DNA from: Actinomycetota bacterium
GTDB lineage: Bacteria; Actinomycetota; Acidimicrobiia; Spongiisociales; ZC4RG35
Assembly (NCBI GenBank): GCA_022615295.1
Contig: JAKEHF010000063.1
Coordinates: 1 to 7,579 of the forward strand
Reading direction: 5' to 3'
DNA: 7,579 nt
Part shown: positions 1 through 6,153 of the stretch, in pieces
How the letters are laid out: each line of letters opens with the position of its first letter
Numbering within the stretch: the first letter of the stretch is position 1
Made by a program: the position numbers and the translations under genes
Notes under the pieces: model-generated
The model's database searches: none
The model's input: only the letters and a program-made list of their open reading frames with translations
Told to the model about the DNA's origin: nothing

Positions 1-372
1 CAGGATGGCTCCGATGGAGTCTTCGAATACGAGGGGGACAAATGAGGCTCCGACCACCACGGAGGGGAGGACGAAAGGGACGGTCACCAGTGCCATGGCG
101 AGACGTCGCCCCGGGAAACGGAACACCGAGATCGCCCAAGTCAGGGGTGCCGCAGCGAGGAAGGTCAGCACCGTCGAGACGATCGCCTGCCACAGGGTGA
201 ACCAGCCCACCCTGAGCAGCCGTGTCTGCAGACCCGTGGATCCGGCGCCGGTCTCGGCGAGCCCGATGAGGAGGATCCTCACCACCGGGTAGAGGAAGAA
301 GTAGCCGAGGAAGAGGAGGGGTGGGGCGACCAGGGCGACCCACCCCCACCGCACCCGGCGGAGACGTCTCAT
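1..372 (-). CDS. thiP: Thiamine/TPP ABC transporter permease ThiP, N-terminal part (runs off left edge)
   Basis: This is the membrane subunit of a thiamine/TPP importer and receives the ligand from ThiB. The 124 visible codons begin with a basic stretch (MRRLRRVR). Three hydrophobic segments follow, at about residues 11-38, 57-84 and 91-116. The third carries VPFVLPSVVVGASF (98-111), closely resembling the conserved ThiP stretch PFVLPTVVVA. ThiP proteins are normally about 500 residues with two fused permease halves, so roughly three quarters lies beyond the window. The ATG at 372-370 overlaps the thiB TGA (371-369) as ATGA, the classic arrangement for translational coupling. Expression should therefore follow thiB and its TPP riboswitch. 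The ATPase partner (ThiQ) would be expected further left and is not visible. A permease for another binding protein is possible, but the thiB neighbour and the riboswitch argue against that. Confidence 0.93.
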   Translation of the reverse strand, partial: MRRLRRVRWGWVALVAPPLLFLGYFFLYPVVRILLIGLAETGAGSTGLQTRLLRVGWFTLWQAIVSTVLTFLAAAPLTWAISVFRFPGRRLAMALVTVPFVLPSVVVGASFVPLVFEDSIGAIL

Positions 373-1397
373 CCGGATTGCATCACCGTCACCCACTCGT
401 CGATCCAACGGTCCCGGTTGGCTGCGATGACGTCCGGGTCGAGACGGGCCGGGTCGTCGGGGATGACGGCGTGGGTGGCGAAGACCGCAGGGAGCTCCGC
501 CTCGTCGTTCACCGGGAACACGAACCAGCTCTCCGGCACCAGGGTCTGGAACTCGACGCTGAGCATGTAGTCGATCAAACGGCCGGCGAAGTCCTCGTGC
601 TCGGTCCCGGAGAGGATCCCGGCGTACTCCACCTGCCGGTAGCAGCCGTCGGTGAGCACACCGGTCGGAGCGGTGTCGGTCGGCTCCTCGGCGAACATCA
701 CCTCGGCCGGTGGCGACGAGGCGTAGGAGACGACGAGGGGCCGATCGCCGCCATATCTGGTGAAAGACCCGTAGTAGGCGTCGTCCCAGCTCGAGGTGAT
801 CTCGACCCCGCCGTCACGAAGATCGGCCCAGAAGTCGAGCCAACCCTCCTCGCCATAGTGCTCGATCGTCGCCAGGACGAAGGCCAGGCCGGGGGACGAG
901 GTGGCAGGGTGTTCGACGGCGAGGAGAGACGCCATTGTCCGGAGATCGTCGAGCGTCTCGGGCAACGACATGGCGTTCTCCTTGAACCAGCCGATGTCGT
1001 AGTTGACACAGACGTCGCCGTAGTCGATCGGGGTCACCACATTGTCTTCTCTCACCAATGCCGGGTCGACGGTGTCGATGCCGTCGGCCCGATAGGGCAC
1101 GAAGATGCTTCCGTCGATGGCACGGGACAGGAAGGTGTCGTCGACACCGAAGAGCACGTCGGCCAGGGGGTTGTCCAAGGTGAGGACGGCCTGGTTGACC
1201 ATGGCCCCGGCGTCGCCGGCCGCGATCACCTCGACCTCGACCCCGGTGGCCTCGGTGAACCCGGCGAAGGTGTCATCGGTCACCGCCGCTTTGAAAGAGT
1301 CGTAGGAGAGCAGGGTGATCGTCTCGGGCGGGTCCGGTGTGGTGCAGGCGACGAGTAGCAGGATCGCCGTCAGGGTCGCGGGGGTATGTCTTCTCAT
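369..1397 (-). CDS. thiB: Thiamine/TPP-binding lipoprotein of an ABC importer (ThiB/TbpA family)
   Basis: This extracytoplasmic solute-binding protein captures thiamine or its phosphates for the ThiP permease. It has 342 residues, near the family's usual 325-345. The N-terminus has a short basic start, a hydrophobic core and a lipobox ending LLVAC, so Cys18 is the likely lipidated residue anchoring it outside the membrane. Family-typical segments include LLSYDSF (29-35), ADVLFGVDD (79-87), SWDDAYYGSF (203-212) and LVVSYASSPPAE (221-232). The last corresponds to the LVLSYTTSPAYH region of E. coli TbpA. WFVFPVN (291-297) matches the C-terminal binding-site region. The ATG at 1397 is preceded by a strong GAGAGG Shine-Dalgarno (1409-1404) with a 6-nt spacer. 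Upstream lies a TPP riboswitch, which independently supports the thiamine assignment. A long plus-strand open frame covers the same DNA and is judged an antisense shadow. Confidence 0.95.
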   Translation of the reverse strand: MRRHTPATLTAILLLVACTTPDPPETITLLSYDSFKAAVTDDTFAGFTEATGVEVEVIAAGDAGAMVNQAVLTLDNPLADVLFGVDDTFLSRAIDGSIFVPYRADGIDTVDPALVREDNVVTPIDYGDVCVNYDIGWFKENAMSLPETLDDLRTMASLLAVEHPATSSPGLAFVLATIEHYGEEGWLDFWADLRDGGVEITSSWDDAYYGSFTRYGGDRPLVVSYASSPPAEVMFAEEPTDTAPTGVLTDGCYRQVEYAGILSGTEHEDFAGRLIDYMLSVEFQTLVPESWFVFPVNDEAELPAVFATHAVIPDDPARLDPDVIAANRDRWIDEWVTVMQSG

Positions 1398-1405
1398 CAG
1401 TCACC

Positions 1406-1426
1406 TCTCTTCGGGAGCCGATGAGA
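1406..1426 (-). promoter_or_regulatory. Candidate ribosome-binding-site sequestering hairpin of the thiB riboswitch
   Basis: Read as minus-strand RNA, UCUC-A-UCGG pairs with CCGA-A-GAGA around a CUC loop. This gives two 4-bp helices separated by an A/A mismatch. The last GAGA (1409-1406) is the first part of the GAGAGG ribosome binding site of thiB. The segment GCUCCCG inside this hairpin (1418-1412) is also a perfect 7-nt complement of CGGGAGC at the 5' side of the aptamer (1514-1508). The two pairings exclude each other, as expected for an expression platform acting on translation. Only part of the site is covered and no folding energy was computed. Confidence 0.4.
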
Positions 1427-1429
1427 CGA

Positions 1430-1518
1430 GTCCCTGCGCCGGTATTACCCGTATCAGGTTCTAGCGGTCGGAGTCTTTCAGACTCCCTCTCAGCCCGGTA
1501 TCACCGAGCTCCCGTGAC
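1430..1518 (-). promoter_or_regulatory. TPP riboswitch (THI element) controlling thiBP
   Basis: This 5' leader aptamer binds thiamine pyrophosphate and normally lowers expression of the downstream gene. In minus-strand order it has the 5' conserved GGGAGC (1513-1508), then the pyrimidine-sensing CTGAGA (1493-1488). A local hairpin GGAGTC-TGAAA-GACTCC (1486-1470) follows, then ACCTGAT (1459-1453). The pyrophosphate-sensing block GGGTAATACCGG continuing into GCGCAGGGA (1450-1431) completes it. These match the THI-box order and spacing. Flanking GGTC and GACT can close the basal stem. No stem followed by a U-run lies between the aptamer and thiB, so control is more likely on translation than on termination, as is common in actinobacteria. 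The aptamer begins about 26 nt after the upstream ketoacyl synthase stop codon. Confidence 0.96.
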
Positions 1519-1522
1519 CACA

Positions 1523-1528
1523 AGCCTA
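1523..1528 (-). promoter_or_regulatory. Candidate -10 box (TAGGCT) for the thiB riboswitch transcript
   Basis: On the minus strand TAGGCT fits the actinobacterial TAnnnT -10 pattern. Six to seven nucleotides further on, transcription would begin around 1516-1517, exactly at the 5' edge of the TPP aptamer. No convincing -35 box was seen 16-19 nt upstream, which falls in the last codons of fabF. The same hexamer occurs before the SDR and PLP-enzyme starts, which adds some weight. Transcription could instead read through from the upstream gene. Confidence 0.4.
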
Positions 1529-1544
1529 GTGACCCGGCTCGTGA

Positions 1545-2708
1545 TCAGACGGGCCCGATCACCACCACGGTGTTGTGGCCACCGAATCCGAACGAGTTGG
1601 AGAGGGCGGGGCCGGGCAGCCAGGTTCTGGGCTCGCGGACGATGTCGTGGAGCGGTATCTCCGGATCCTGGTTGGCCAGGCCGACGTTCGGTGGGAGCTC
1701 GCCACGACGTATGGCCTCCACCACCATCGCCGCCTCGATGGAGCCCGAGGCCCCCAGACCGTGGCCGGTGGTCCCTTTGATGGAGCTGAGCGGCGGTTGT
1801 CTGTCGCCGAAGATGCGGGCGATAACTTGACCCTCGGTCCGGTCGTTGAGGTCGGTCCCGGTGCCGTGGGCGTTGATGTAGGAGACCTCTCCGGGCTCGA
1901 TGCCGGCATCCTCCAGCGCGAGACGTATCGCCCGTTCTGCCCCGTCGCCCTGGGGATGGGGAGCGGTGATGTGGTGGGCGTCGGCCGTCGAGGCGGCGCC
2001 GAGCACCTCGGCGAGGAGTTGGGCTCCCCGAGCCCGGGCCCGACCCTCCTCCTCGAGGACGAGGATCGCAGCACCCTCACCCATGACAAAGCCGTCGCGT
2101 TCACGGTCGAAGGGGCGGGCGTAACCCGACGGTGACAATGCCCGGGCAGAGCGGAACCCCTCCTGGGCGGTCCGGCGGGCCGCGGCCTCGGCGCCGCCGA
2201 CAATGGCCACGTCGGCGTACCCCCATTGGATCTGTCGGAGACCTTCCAGGATGGACTGACTCCCCGCGGCGCAGGCCACCACCGGTGTCGTCACCTGACC
2301 ACTGAAACCGTATTTGATCGAGATGGCGGCGGCGGCGGCATTGGCCATCATCATCGGGACGAGAAACGGGGAGACACGGGGCTCGTCCGAGTCGGACTCG
2401 TGGACCAGCTCTTCGAGCGACTCGAGCCCGCCGATGCCCGATGCCACCGAGACCGTGACACGTGTCGGGTCGATGGCCAGGTCTCCGGTCTCGTTGATGG
2501 CCTCGTCGGCGGCGACCAGGGCGAACTGGGTGAATTTGTCGAGCCGACGCGCCTCACGGCGGGGGATCCAGTGCTCCGGGTCCCAGTCGGGCACCAGTCT
2601 CGGGGCGGGCCCGGGTGGGTTCTGCAGACCCTTCCAGAGATCGTCGACGCCGATGCCCGGCGCGGCCAGCGCCCCGACCCCGGTGACCACGACCCTTGTC
2701 TTCGTCAT
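1545..2708 (-). CDS. fabF: Beta-ketoacyl-ACP synthase II family protein (FabF type)
   Basis: This is a condensing enzyme of fatty-acid or related acyl-chain synthesis. It joins an enzyme-bound acyl group to malonyl-ACP with loss of CO2. It has 387 residues, slightly shorter than the usual 410-415 of FabF. The thiolase fold is intact. The nucleophile Cys146 lies in VACAAGSQS, His281 in INAHGTGT, and Lys311 and His316 in KGTTGHGLGASG. The C-terminal glycine-rich NSFGFGGHN is at 371-379. The Cys-His-His set marks an elongating KAS I/II enzyme rather than FabH. The ATG at 2708 is 22 nt after the SDR stop codon, with only a poor Shine-Dalgarno (a GGGG placed far upstream). No acyl carrier protein or malonyl transferase is beside it. 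It may therefore be an accessory synthase rather than the housekeeping copy; that point is inference. Confidence 0.92.
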   Translation of the reverse strand: MTKTRVVVTGVGALAAPGIGVDDLWKGLQNPPGPAPRLVPDWDPEHWIPRREARRLDKFTQFALVAADEAINETGDLAIDPTRVTVSVASGIGGLESLEELVHESDSDEPRVSPFLVPMMMANAAAAAISIKYGFSGQVTTPVVACAAGSQSILEGLRQIQWGYADVAIVGGAEAAARRTAQEGFRSARALSPSGYARPFDRERDGFVMGEGAAILVLEEEGRARARGAQLLAEVLGAASTADAHHITAPHPQGDGAERAIRLALEDAGIEPGEVSYINAHGTGTDLNDRTEGQVIARIFGDRQPPLSSIKGTTGHGLGASGSIEAAMVVEAIRRGELPPNVGLANQDPEIPLHDIVREPRTWLPGPALSNSFGFGGHNTVVVIGPV

Positions 2709-2730
2709 CGCAGGGATTGTGCCCCAACTC

Positions 2731-3501
2731 TCAAGATGAGAGAACCGAGCGCTGCAACCGTCGCATTCCCGCCAGCCACTTCTCGTAGTCGTTGGCCTTG
2801 TTCTGGATGTACCGCTCGACCTCGGGATGGGGGAGGATGAGGAAACGCTCCTCTCCCAGCCCGTCGACCACCGCCTCGGCGACCTGGGCAGGCTCGATGA
2901 GGCTGGGCCGGATCAGCTCCTCGAGACCGGTCATGTCCTCGACCAGGGGGGTCCTGACGAACATCGGGCAGAGACAGCTCACCTTGATCCCGCGGTCGCC
3001 ATAGGTGACCGAAAGCCACTCGGCGAGTGCGACAGAGGCGTGTTTGGTCACCGAGTACTGCGCGGCCCCGATGTTGGAGAGCAGACCGGCCGCCGAGGCG
3101 GTGCAGAGGAGATATCCCTCCCCCCTGGCAAGCCATCCCGGGATCAGGAAGCGGGCGGCGTGGACCTGCGACATCAGGTTGACCTGCCACATCCGGTCCC
3201 AGGTCTCCGGGTCGTCCTGCTCGCTCCCCGCATGGCCGTAGCCGGCGTTGGCGCAGAACAGGTCGATGACCCCGTCGCGGTCCTCCGTCATCTCTATGAG
3301 GCGGTGGTTGGCCTCGGGGTCGGATACGTCGACCTCGAACGGCACCCCGCCGACCTCCTCCGCCACCCGGCGGGCGCGGTCGGGGTCGATGTCTGCGATG
3401 ACGAGCGACCGCGGGCCCTCAGTGGCGAACCGACGGGCAAGGGCCTCCCCGTTGCCGGAGCCACCGCCGGTGATCACGACGATCTTGTCGCTGATGTGCA
3501 C
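2731..3501 (-). CDS. Short-chain dehydrogenase/reductase (classical SDR)
   Basis: This is a 256-residue NAD(P)-dependent oxidoreductase, the usual length for a classical SDR. The Rossmann motif is TGGGSGNGEA (11-20). It is followed by the acidic pair Asp37 and Asp39 after the second beta strand, which favours NAD(H) over NADP(H). NAG is at 85-87 and Asn108 lies in WQVNLM. The catalytic Ser136 is in CTASAAG, and Tyr149 with Lys153 form YSVTK. The PxxxxT-like segment CPMFVRTPL (178-186) follows. The substrate cannot be read from sequence; a hydroxyacyl or ketoacyl intermediate is plausible because the gene lies between an acyl-CoA dehydrogenase and a ketoacyl synthase. The start is GTG, 18 nt after the preceding stop and without a good ribosome binding site. 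A TAGGCT hexamer 7 nt before it suggests an additional leaderless start. The N-terminus begins immediately before the Rossmann strand, supporting this start. Confidence 0.93.
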   Translation of the reverse strand: MHISDKIVVITGGGSGNGEALARRFATEGPRSLVIADIDPDRARRVAEEVGGVPFEVDVSDPEANHRLIEMTEDRDGVIDLFCANAGYGHAGSEQDDPETWDRMWQVNLMSQVHAARFLIPGWLARGEGYLLCTASAAGLLSNIGAAQYSVTKHASVALAEWLSVTYGDRGIKVSCLCPMFVRTPLVEDMTGLEELIRPSLIEPAQVAEAVVDGLGEERFLILPHPEVERYIQNKANDYEKWLAGMRRLQRSVLSS

Positions 3502-3528
3502 GATTCTGAGCCTAGGTAGTCAGAATCG
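3501..3528. repeat. Perfect 9-bp inverted repeat across the ACAD stop and SDR start
   Basis: CGATTCTGA (3501-3509) and TCAGAATCG (3520-3528) are exact reverse complements separated by 10 nt (3510-3519). The spacer contains the palindrome CCTAGG. The arms cover the acyl-CoA dehydrogenase TGA (3522-3520) and the first base of the SDR GTG (3501). The spacing places arm centres about 19 bp apart, near two DNA turns, which suits a dimeric DNA-binding regulator. As RNA it would form a 9-bp hairpin that ties up the SDR start codon. No U-run follows, so it is not a standard terminator. Confidence 0.55.
3509..3514 (-). promoter_or_regulatory. Candidate -10 box (TAGGCT) for a leaderless SDR transcript
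   Basis: The minus-strand TAGGCT overlaps the spacer of the inverted repeat and ends 7 nt before the SDR GTG. A transcript starting at the GTG itself would be leaderless, which fits the absence of a clear ribosome binding site there. No recognisable -35 box was found, but many actinobacterial promoters depend mainly on the -10. This would separate SDR-fabF from the upstream sirtuin-dehydrogenase pair as an internal transcription unit. Confidence 0.35.
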
Positions 3529-5298
3529 GGCAGCGTTGAGGAGGTCGGCGCCCCCTTCGATGGTCGGGATCAGCCCCAGCGACTGGGGAAGGAGATGCTC
3601 GTTGTAGAAACGGGCGGTGTTCACCTTCTCGGAGAGGAAATCGGCGTCGAAATCGGCCGGGCCCTTCTTGGCTGCCACCGCCGACACCGCCATGAGCCAC
3701 CCTCCGACCACAATTCCGAACTGGCGGAGATATGGGGTGGCGGCGGCGAGGACCGGATCGAGGTCACCCTCGGCGAGACGGGCCCCCAACCATGCCGAGG
3801 TCCCGGCGAGACCATCGATGGCGTCGGCGAGCGAATCACGGGTTGCCTCGAGATCGTCATAGTCGGCCAGCTCGTCGAGCACGGAGCTCATCGTGGTGAG
3901 CAGTCGGGCCACCACGGCCCCGTCCGCCAAGGGGAGCTTGCGGAGGACCAGGTCCATGGCCTGGATGCCGTTGGTGCCCTCGTAGATGGGTGCGATCCGG
4001 ATGTCACGGAAGTGCTGTGCGGCACCGGTCTCCTCGACATAACCCATCCCACCGTGGACCTGGATCCCCAACGAGGTCATCTCGACACCGAGATCGGTGC
4101 TCCACGCCTTGACTATCGGGGTGAGGAGGGCGATGTGGTCCGCGGCCGACTCCCTCTCCGCCGCCGTCCCGCCGTGGAGCATCAGATCGCCCTGCTGGGC
4201 GGTGTAGTAGAGGAGGCAGCGCATGGCTTCGGTGTTGGCCCTCATGGTGAGGAGCATGCGCCGGACGTCGGGATGCTCGACTATCGGCACCGGCTGGTGA
4301 CCACCGGGAGGCCGGCCTTGGACCCTCTGTCGTGCGTAGGCCAGGGCCCTCTGATAGGCGCGCTCCGACAGGGCGAGACCCTCCATGCCCACGCCGATGC
4401 GGGCGGGGTTCATCATGGTGAACATGTTCCGCATCCCCTCCATCTCATCGCCGACGAGGTAGCCGACAGCGCCCTCACCGGAGTCGCCAAACGAGATGAC
4501 ACAGGTCGGTGAGGCGTGGATGCCGAGCTTGTGCTCGATGGAGACGATCTTGTAGTCGTTGCGTGGCCCCGGGTTCCCCTGCTCGTCGGGGAGGTACTTG
4601 GGGACGAGGAACATCGATATGCCCTTGGTGCCTCGGGGACTGTCCGGGGTCCGGGCGAGGACGAGGTGGATGACGTTGTCTGTGAGGTCTTGGTCACCCC
4701 AGGTGATGAAGATCTTTGTGCCGAAGAGCCGATAGCTGCCGTCGGGTTGCGGGACGGCCTTGGTGCGGACGGCGCCCAGGTCGGAACCGGCCTCGGGCTC
4801 GGTGAGGTTCATGGTCCCGGACCACTCGCCCGTTACGAGCTTCTCCAGGTAGCGGCTCTTCAGCTCGTCGGAGCCGTGGGTGCGCACCGCCTCCACCGCC
4901 CCATGGGTGAGAAGGGCGCAGAGGGAGAAGGCGAGGTTGGCCGACTTGAACATCTCCTCGATGACCACTCCGACGACATATGGGAGTCCGCCGCCGCCCC
5001 AGTCGGCCGGCATGTGGGCCGCCGCCCATCCGGCTTCGACATACAGCTCGTATGCCTCCTTGAACCCGGTTGGGGTGCGCACCTGGCCGTCGGGCCCGAG
5101 CACTGATCCCTCTAAGTCGCCGACACGGTTCAGGGGGGAGATCACCTCTGTGAAGAACCGTCCTGCCTCGTCGAGCACGGTGGACACGGTGGCCGGGTCG
5201 GCGTGCTGATAGCCGTTGAGTTTGGAGATCCGCTCCAGATCGGCGACGTGGTTCAGCGTGAAACGCATGTCGGCGAGCGGAGCCACGTACTCGGACAT
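3520..5298 (-). CDS. Acyl-CoA dehydrogenase, long form with C-terminal extension (DmdC/FadE-like)
   Basis: This is an FAD-dependent flavoenzyme that introduces an alpha-beta double bond into an acyl-CoA and passes electrons to ETF. It has 592 residues, longer than the usual 380-400 residue ACADs but typical of the roughly 590-residue group with an N-terminal extension and a C-terminal extra domain. That group includes 3-methylmercaptopropionyl-CoA dehydrogenase and many uncharacterised beta-oxidation enzymes. The FAD/substrate signature MNLTEPEAGSDL is at 163-174. GTKIFITWGDQD (193-204) is characteristic of this long group. The second signature region QVHGGMGYVEETGAAQHFRDIRI is at 413-435. 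The catalytic base is Glu440 in IYEGTNGIQ. The final 140 or so residues form the helical extension. The gene starts 23 nt after the sirtuin stop and ends 18 nt before the SDR, inside an inverted repeat. Chain-length preference cannot be told from sequence, and dimethylsulfoniopropionate use should not be assumed. Confidence 0.94.
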   Translation of the reverse strand: MSEYVAPLADMRFTLNHVADLERISKLNGYQHADPATVSTVLDEAGRFFTEVISPLNRVGDLEGSVLGPDGQVRTPTGFKEAYELYVEAGWAAAHMPADWGGGGLPYVVGVVIEEMFKSANLAFSLCALLTHGAVEAVRTHGSDELKSRYLEKLVTGEWSGTMNLTEPEAGSDLGAVRTKAVPQPDGSYRLFGTKIFITWGDQDLTDNVIHLVLARTPDSPRGTKGISMFLVPKYLPDEQGNPGPRNDYKIVSIEHKLGIHASPTCVISFGDSGEGAVGYLVGDEMEGMRNMFTMMNPARIGVGMEGLALSERAYQRALAYARQRVQGRPPGGHQPVPIVEHPDVRRMLLTMRANTEAMRCLLYYTAQQGDLMLHGGTAAERESAADHIALLTPIVKAWSTDLGVEMTSLGIQVHGGMGYVEETGAAQHFRDIRIAPIYEGTNGIQAMDLVLRKLPLADGAVVARLLTTMSSVLDELADYDDLEATRDSLADAIDGLAGTSAWLGARLAEGDLDPVLAAATPYLRQFGIVVGGWLMAVSAVAAKKGPADFDADFLSEKVNTARFYNEHLLPQSLGLIPTIEGGADLLNAARF

Positions 5299-5321
5299 GG
5301 CCTGGATCGTACCGCTGGGGA

Positions 5322-6089
5322 TCAGATGAGGAGACGGTCGACCAGGTCGGGGAGGATCTCGCCGATCGAGGCGTCGATCACCACCTGGGCGAACCTGTCG
5401 ACGTCGGTCTCGCCCCGGTTGATGATGACGATCGGCAGGGATAGATGCGAGGCTCGGTAGACGATCTCGGCTGCGGGCCAGACCGAGACCGTGGAGCCCA
5501 CCACCAGCACGGCGTCGGAGGTGAGAAGGAAGAGCCCGGCTTTCCTCTGCTCCTCAGTAGGGAGCATCTGGCCGAACATCACTGTGTCGGTCTTGACCAG
5601 ACCGCCGCAGTCTGGGCAGTGGGGGTCCTCCTCACCGTCCTCGACCCAGCCCAGGACCGTCTCCGTTGGCCAGCCCCGGCCACAGTCGAGACAATGGGTG
5701 TTGCGGACGTTGCCGTGCAGCTCGGCGACGACTTCGTCGTCCAGCCCCGACATGTGATGGAGACCGTCGACGTTCTGAGTGACCACACCGGCTAGCCGAC
5801 CCGCCCGGTGGAGACGTGTGATGGCGTGATGACCGGGGTTGGGCGTCACCGTGGAGCGGGCGCCCCACAGCTCCCCCTCGAGATGCATCTTCCACCCTCT
5901 GATCCGGAGCTCGCGGCTCGAGTGGTAGCGCTGGATGGTGAAGTCGTCGGGATCGACCCTGGTCCACAACCCGTTCGGCCCCCGGAAGTCCGGTATCCCC
6001 GACTCGGTGCTCAATCCGGCTCCGCTGAACACCAGGATCTTTGGCGCCGCCGCCAACACCCGATAGGCCCTGTCGATGATCTCCACCAT
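5322..6089 (-). CDS. Sir2-family NAD-dependent protein deacylase (sirtuin)
   Basis: This enzyme removes acetyl or other acyl groups from lysine using NAD+, releasing nicotinamide and O-acyl-ADP-ribose; such proteins are often labelled cobB or npdA. It has 255 residues, a normal bacterial sirtuin length. The NAD-binding motif GAGLSTESGIPDFRG is at 23-37 and TQNVDGLH at 104-111. The catalytic His125 lies in ELHGNV. A zinc ribbon is intact, with Cys133/Cys136 (CLDC) and Cys158/Cys161 (CPDC). VVGSTVSVWPA (196-206) and the ribose-binding VIINRG (221-226) complete the fold. I see no clear Tyr-x-x-Arg pair of the desuccinylase class, so acetyl or hydrophobic acyl groups are likelier substrates (inference). 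GAGGT (6103-6099) sits 9 nt before the ATG. A GTG at codon 2, 6 nt after TAGCGT (6098-6093), is a possible leaderless alternative. It heads the minus-strand gene run and is divergent from the PLP enzyme. Confidence 0.95.
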   Translation of the reverse strand: MVEIIDRAYRVLAAAPKILVFSGAGLSTESGIPDFRGPNGLWTRVDPDDFTIQRYHSSRELRIRGWKMHLEGELWGARSTVTPNPGHHAITRLHRAGRLAGVVTQNVDGLHHMSGLDDEVVAELHGNVRNTHCLDCGRGWPTETVLGWVEDGEEDPHCPDCGGLVKTDTVMFGQMLPTEEQRKAGLFLLTSDAVLVVGSTVSVWPAAEIVYRASHLSLPIVIINRGETDVDRFAQVVIDASIGEILPDLVDRLLI

Positions 6090-6113
6090 CTGACGCTACC
6101 TCAGGCAATACGG

Positions 6114-6127
6114 CCCCCTATAGGGGG
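6114..6127. repeat. Perfect 14-bp palindrome in the divergent intergenic region
   Basis: CCCCCTATAGGGGG is self-complementary over all 14 bases. It lies 24 nt upstream of the sirtuin ATG and 38 nt upstream of the PLP-enzyme ATG, within the 76-nt gap between the divergent genes. Its position just upstream of where a -35 element of the plus-strand gene would fall makes it a candidate operator for a dimeric regulator. Its central TATAGG on both strands could also contribute a -10-like element. No regulator gene is present to name. Confidence 0.45.
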
Positions 6128-6153
6128 ACGATCTCTCTCCGGAAAGCTCGGAA

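Noticed and set aside
5..292. Plus-strand open frame at the left edge
   Set aside because: The minus strand here encodes the ThiP N-terminus with three hydrophobic segments and the VPFVLPSVVV motif, and it overlaps thiB by ATGA.
321..1358. Long plus-strand open frame (345 codons) antisense to thiB
   Set aside because: It is open because of high GC content and thiB codon bias on the other strand. Its product is low-complexity (V, G, D, R, H rich) with no motif, whereas thiB has clear family motifs.
1470..1486. Hairpin GGAGTC-TGAAA-GACTCC considered as a terminator
   Set aside because: It lies inside the TPP aptamer between CTGAGA and ACCTGAT, where a variable stem is expected, and no T-run follows.
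3595..4512. Long plus-strand open frame (305 codons) antisense to the acyl-CoA dehydrogenase
   Set aside because: It is a typical GC-rich shadow frame. The opposite strand encodes an intact ACAD with catalytic Glu440 and both family signatures.
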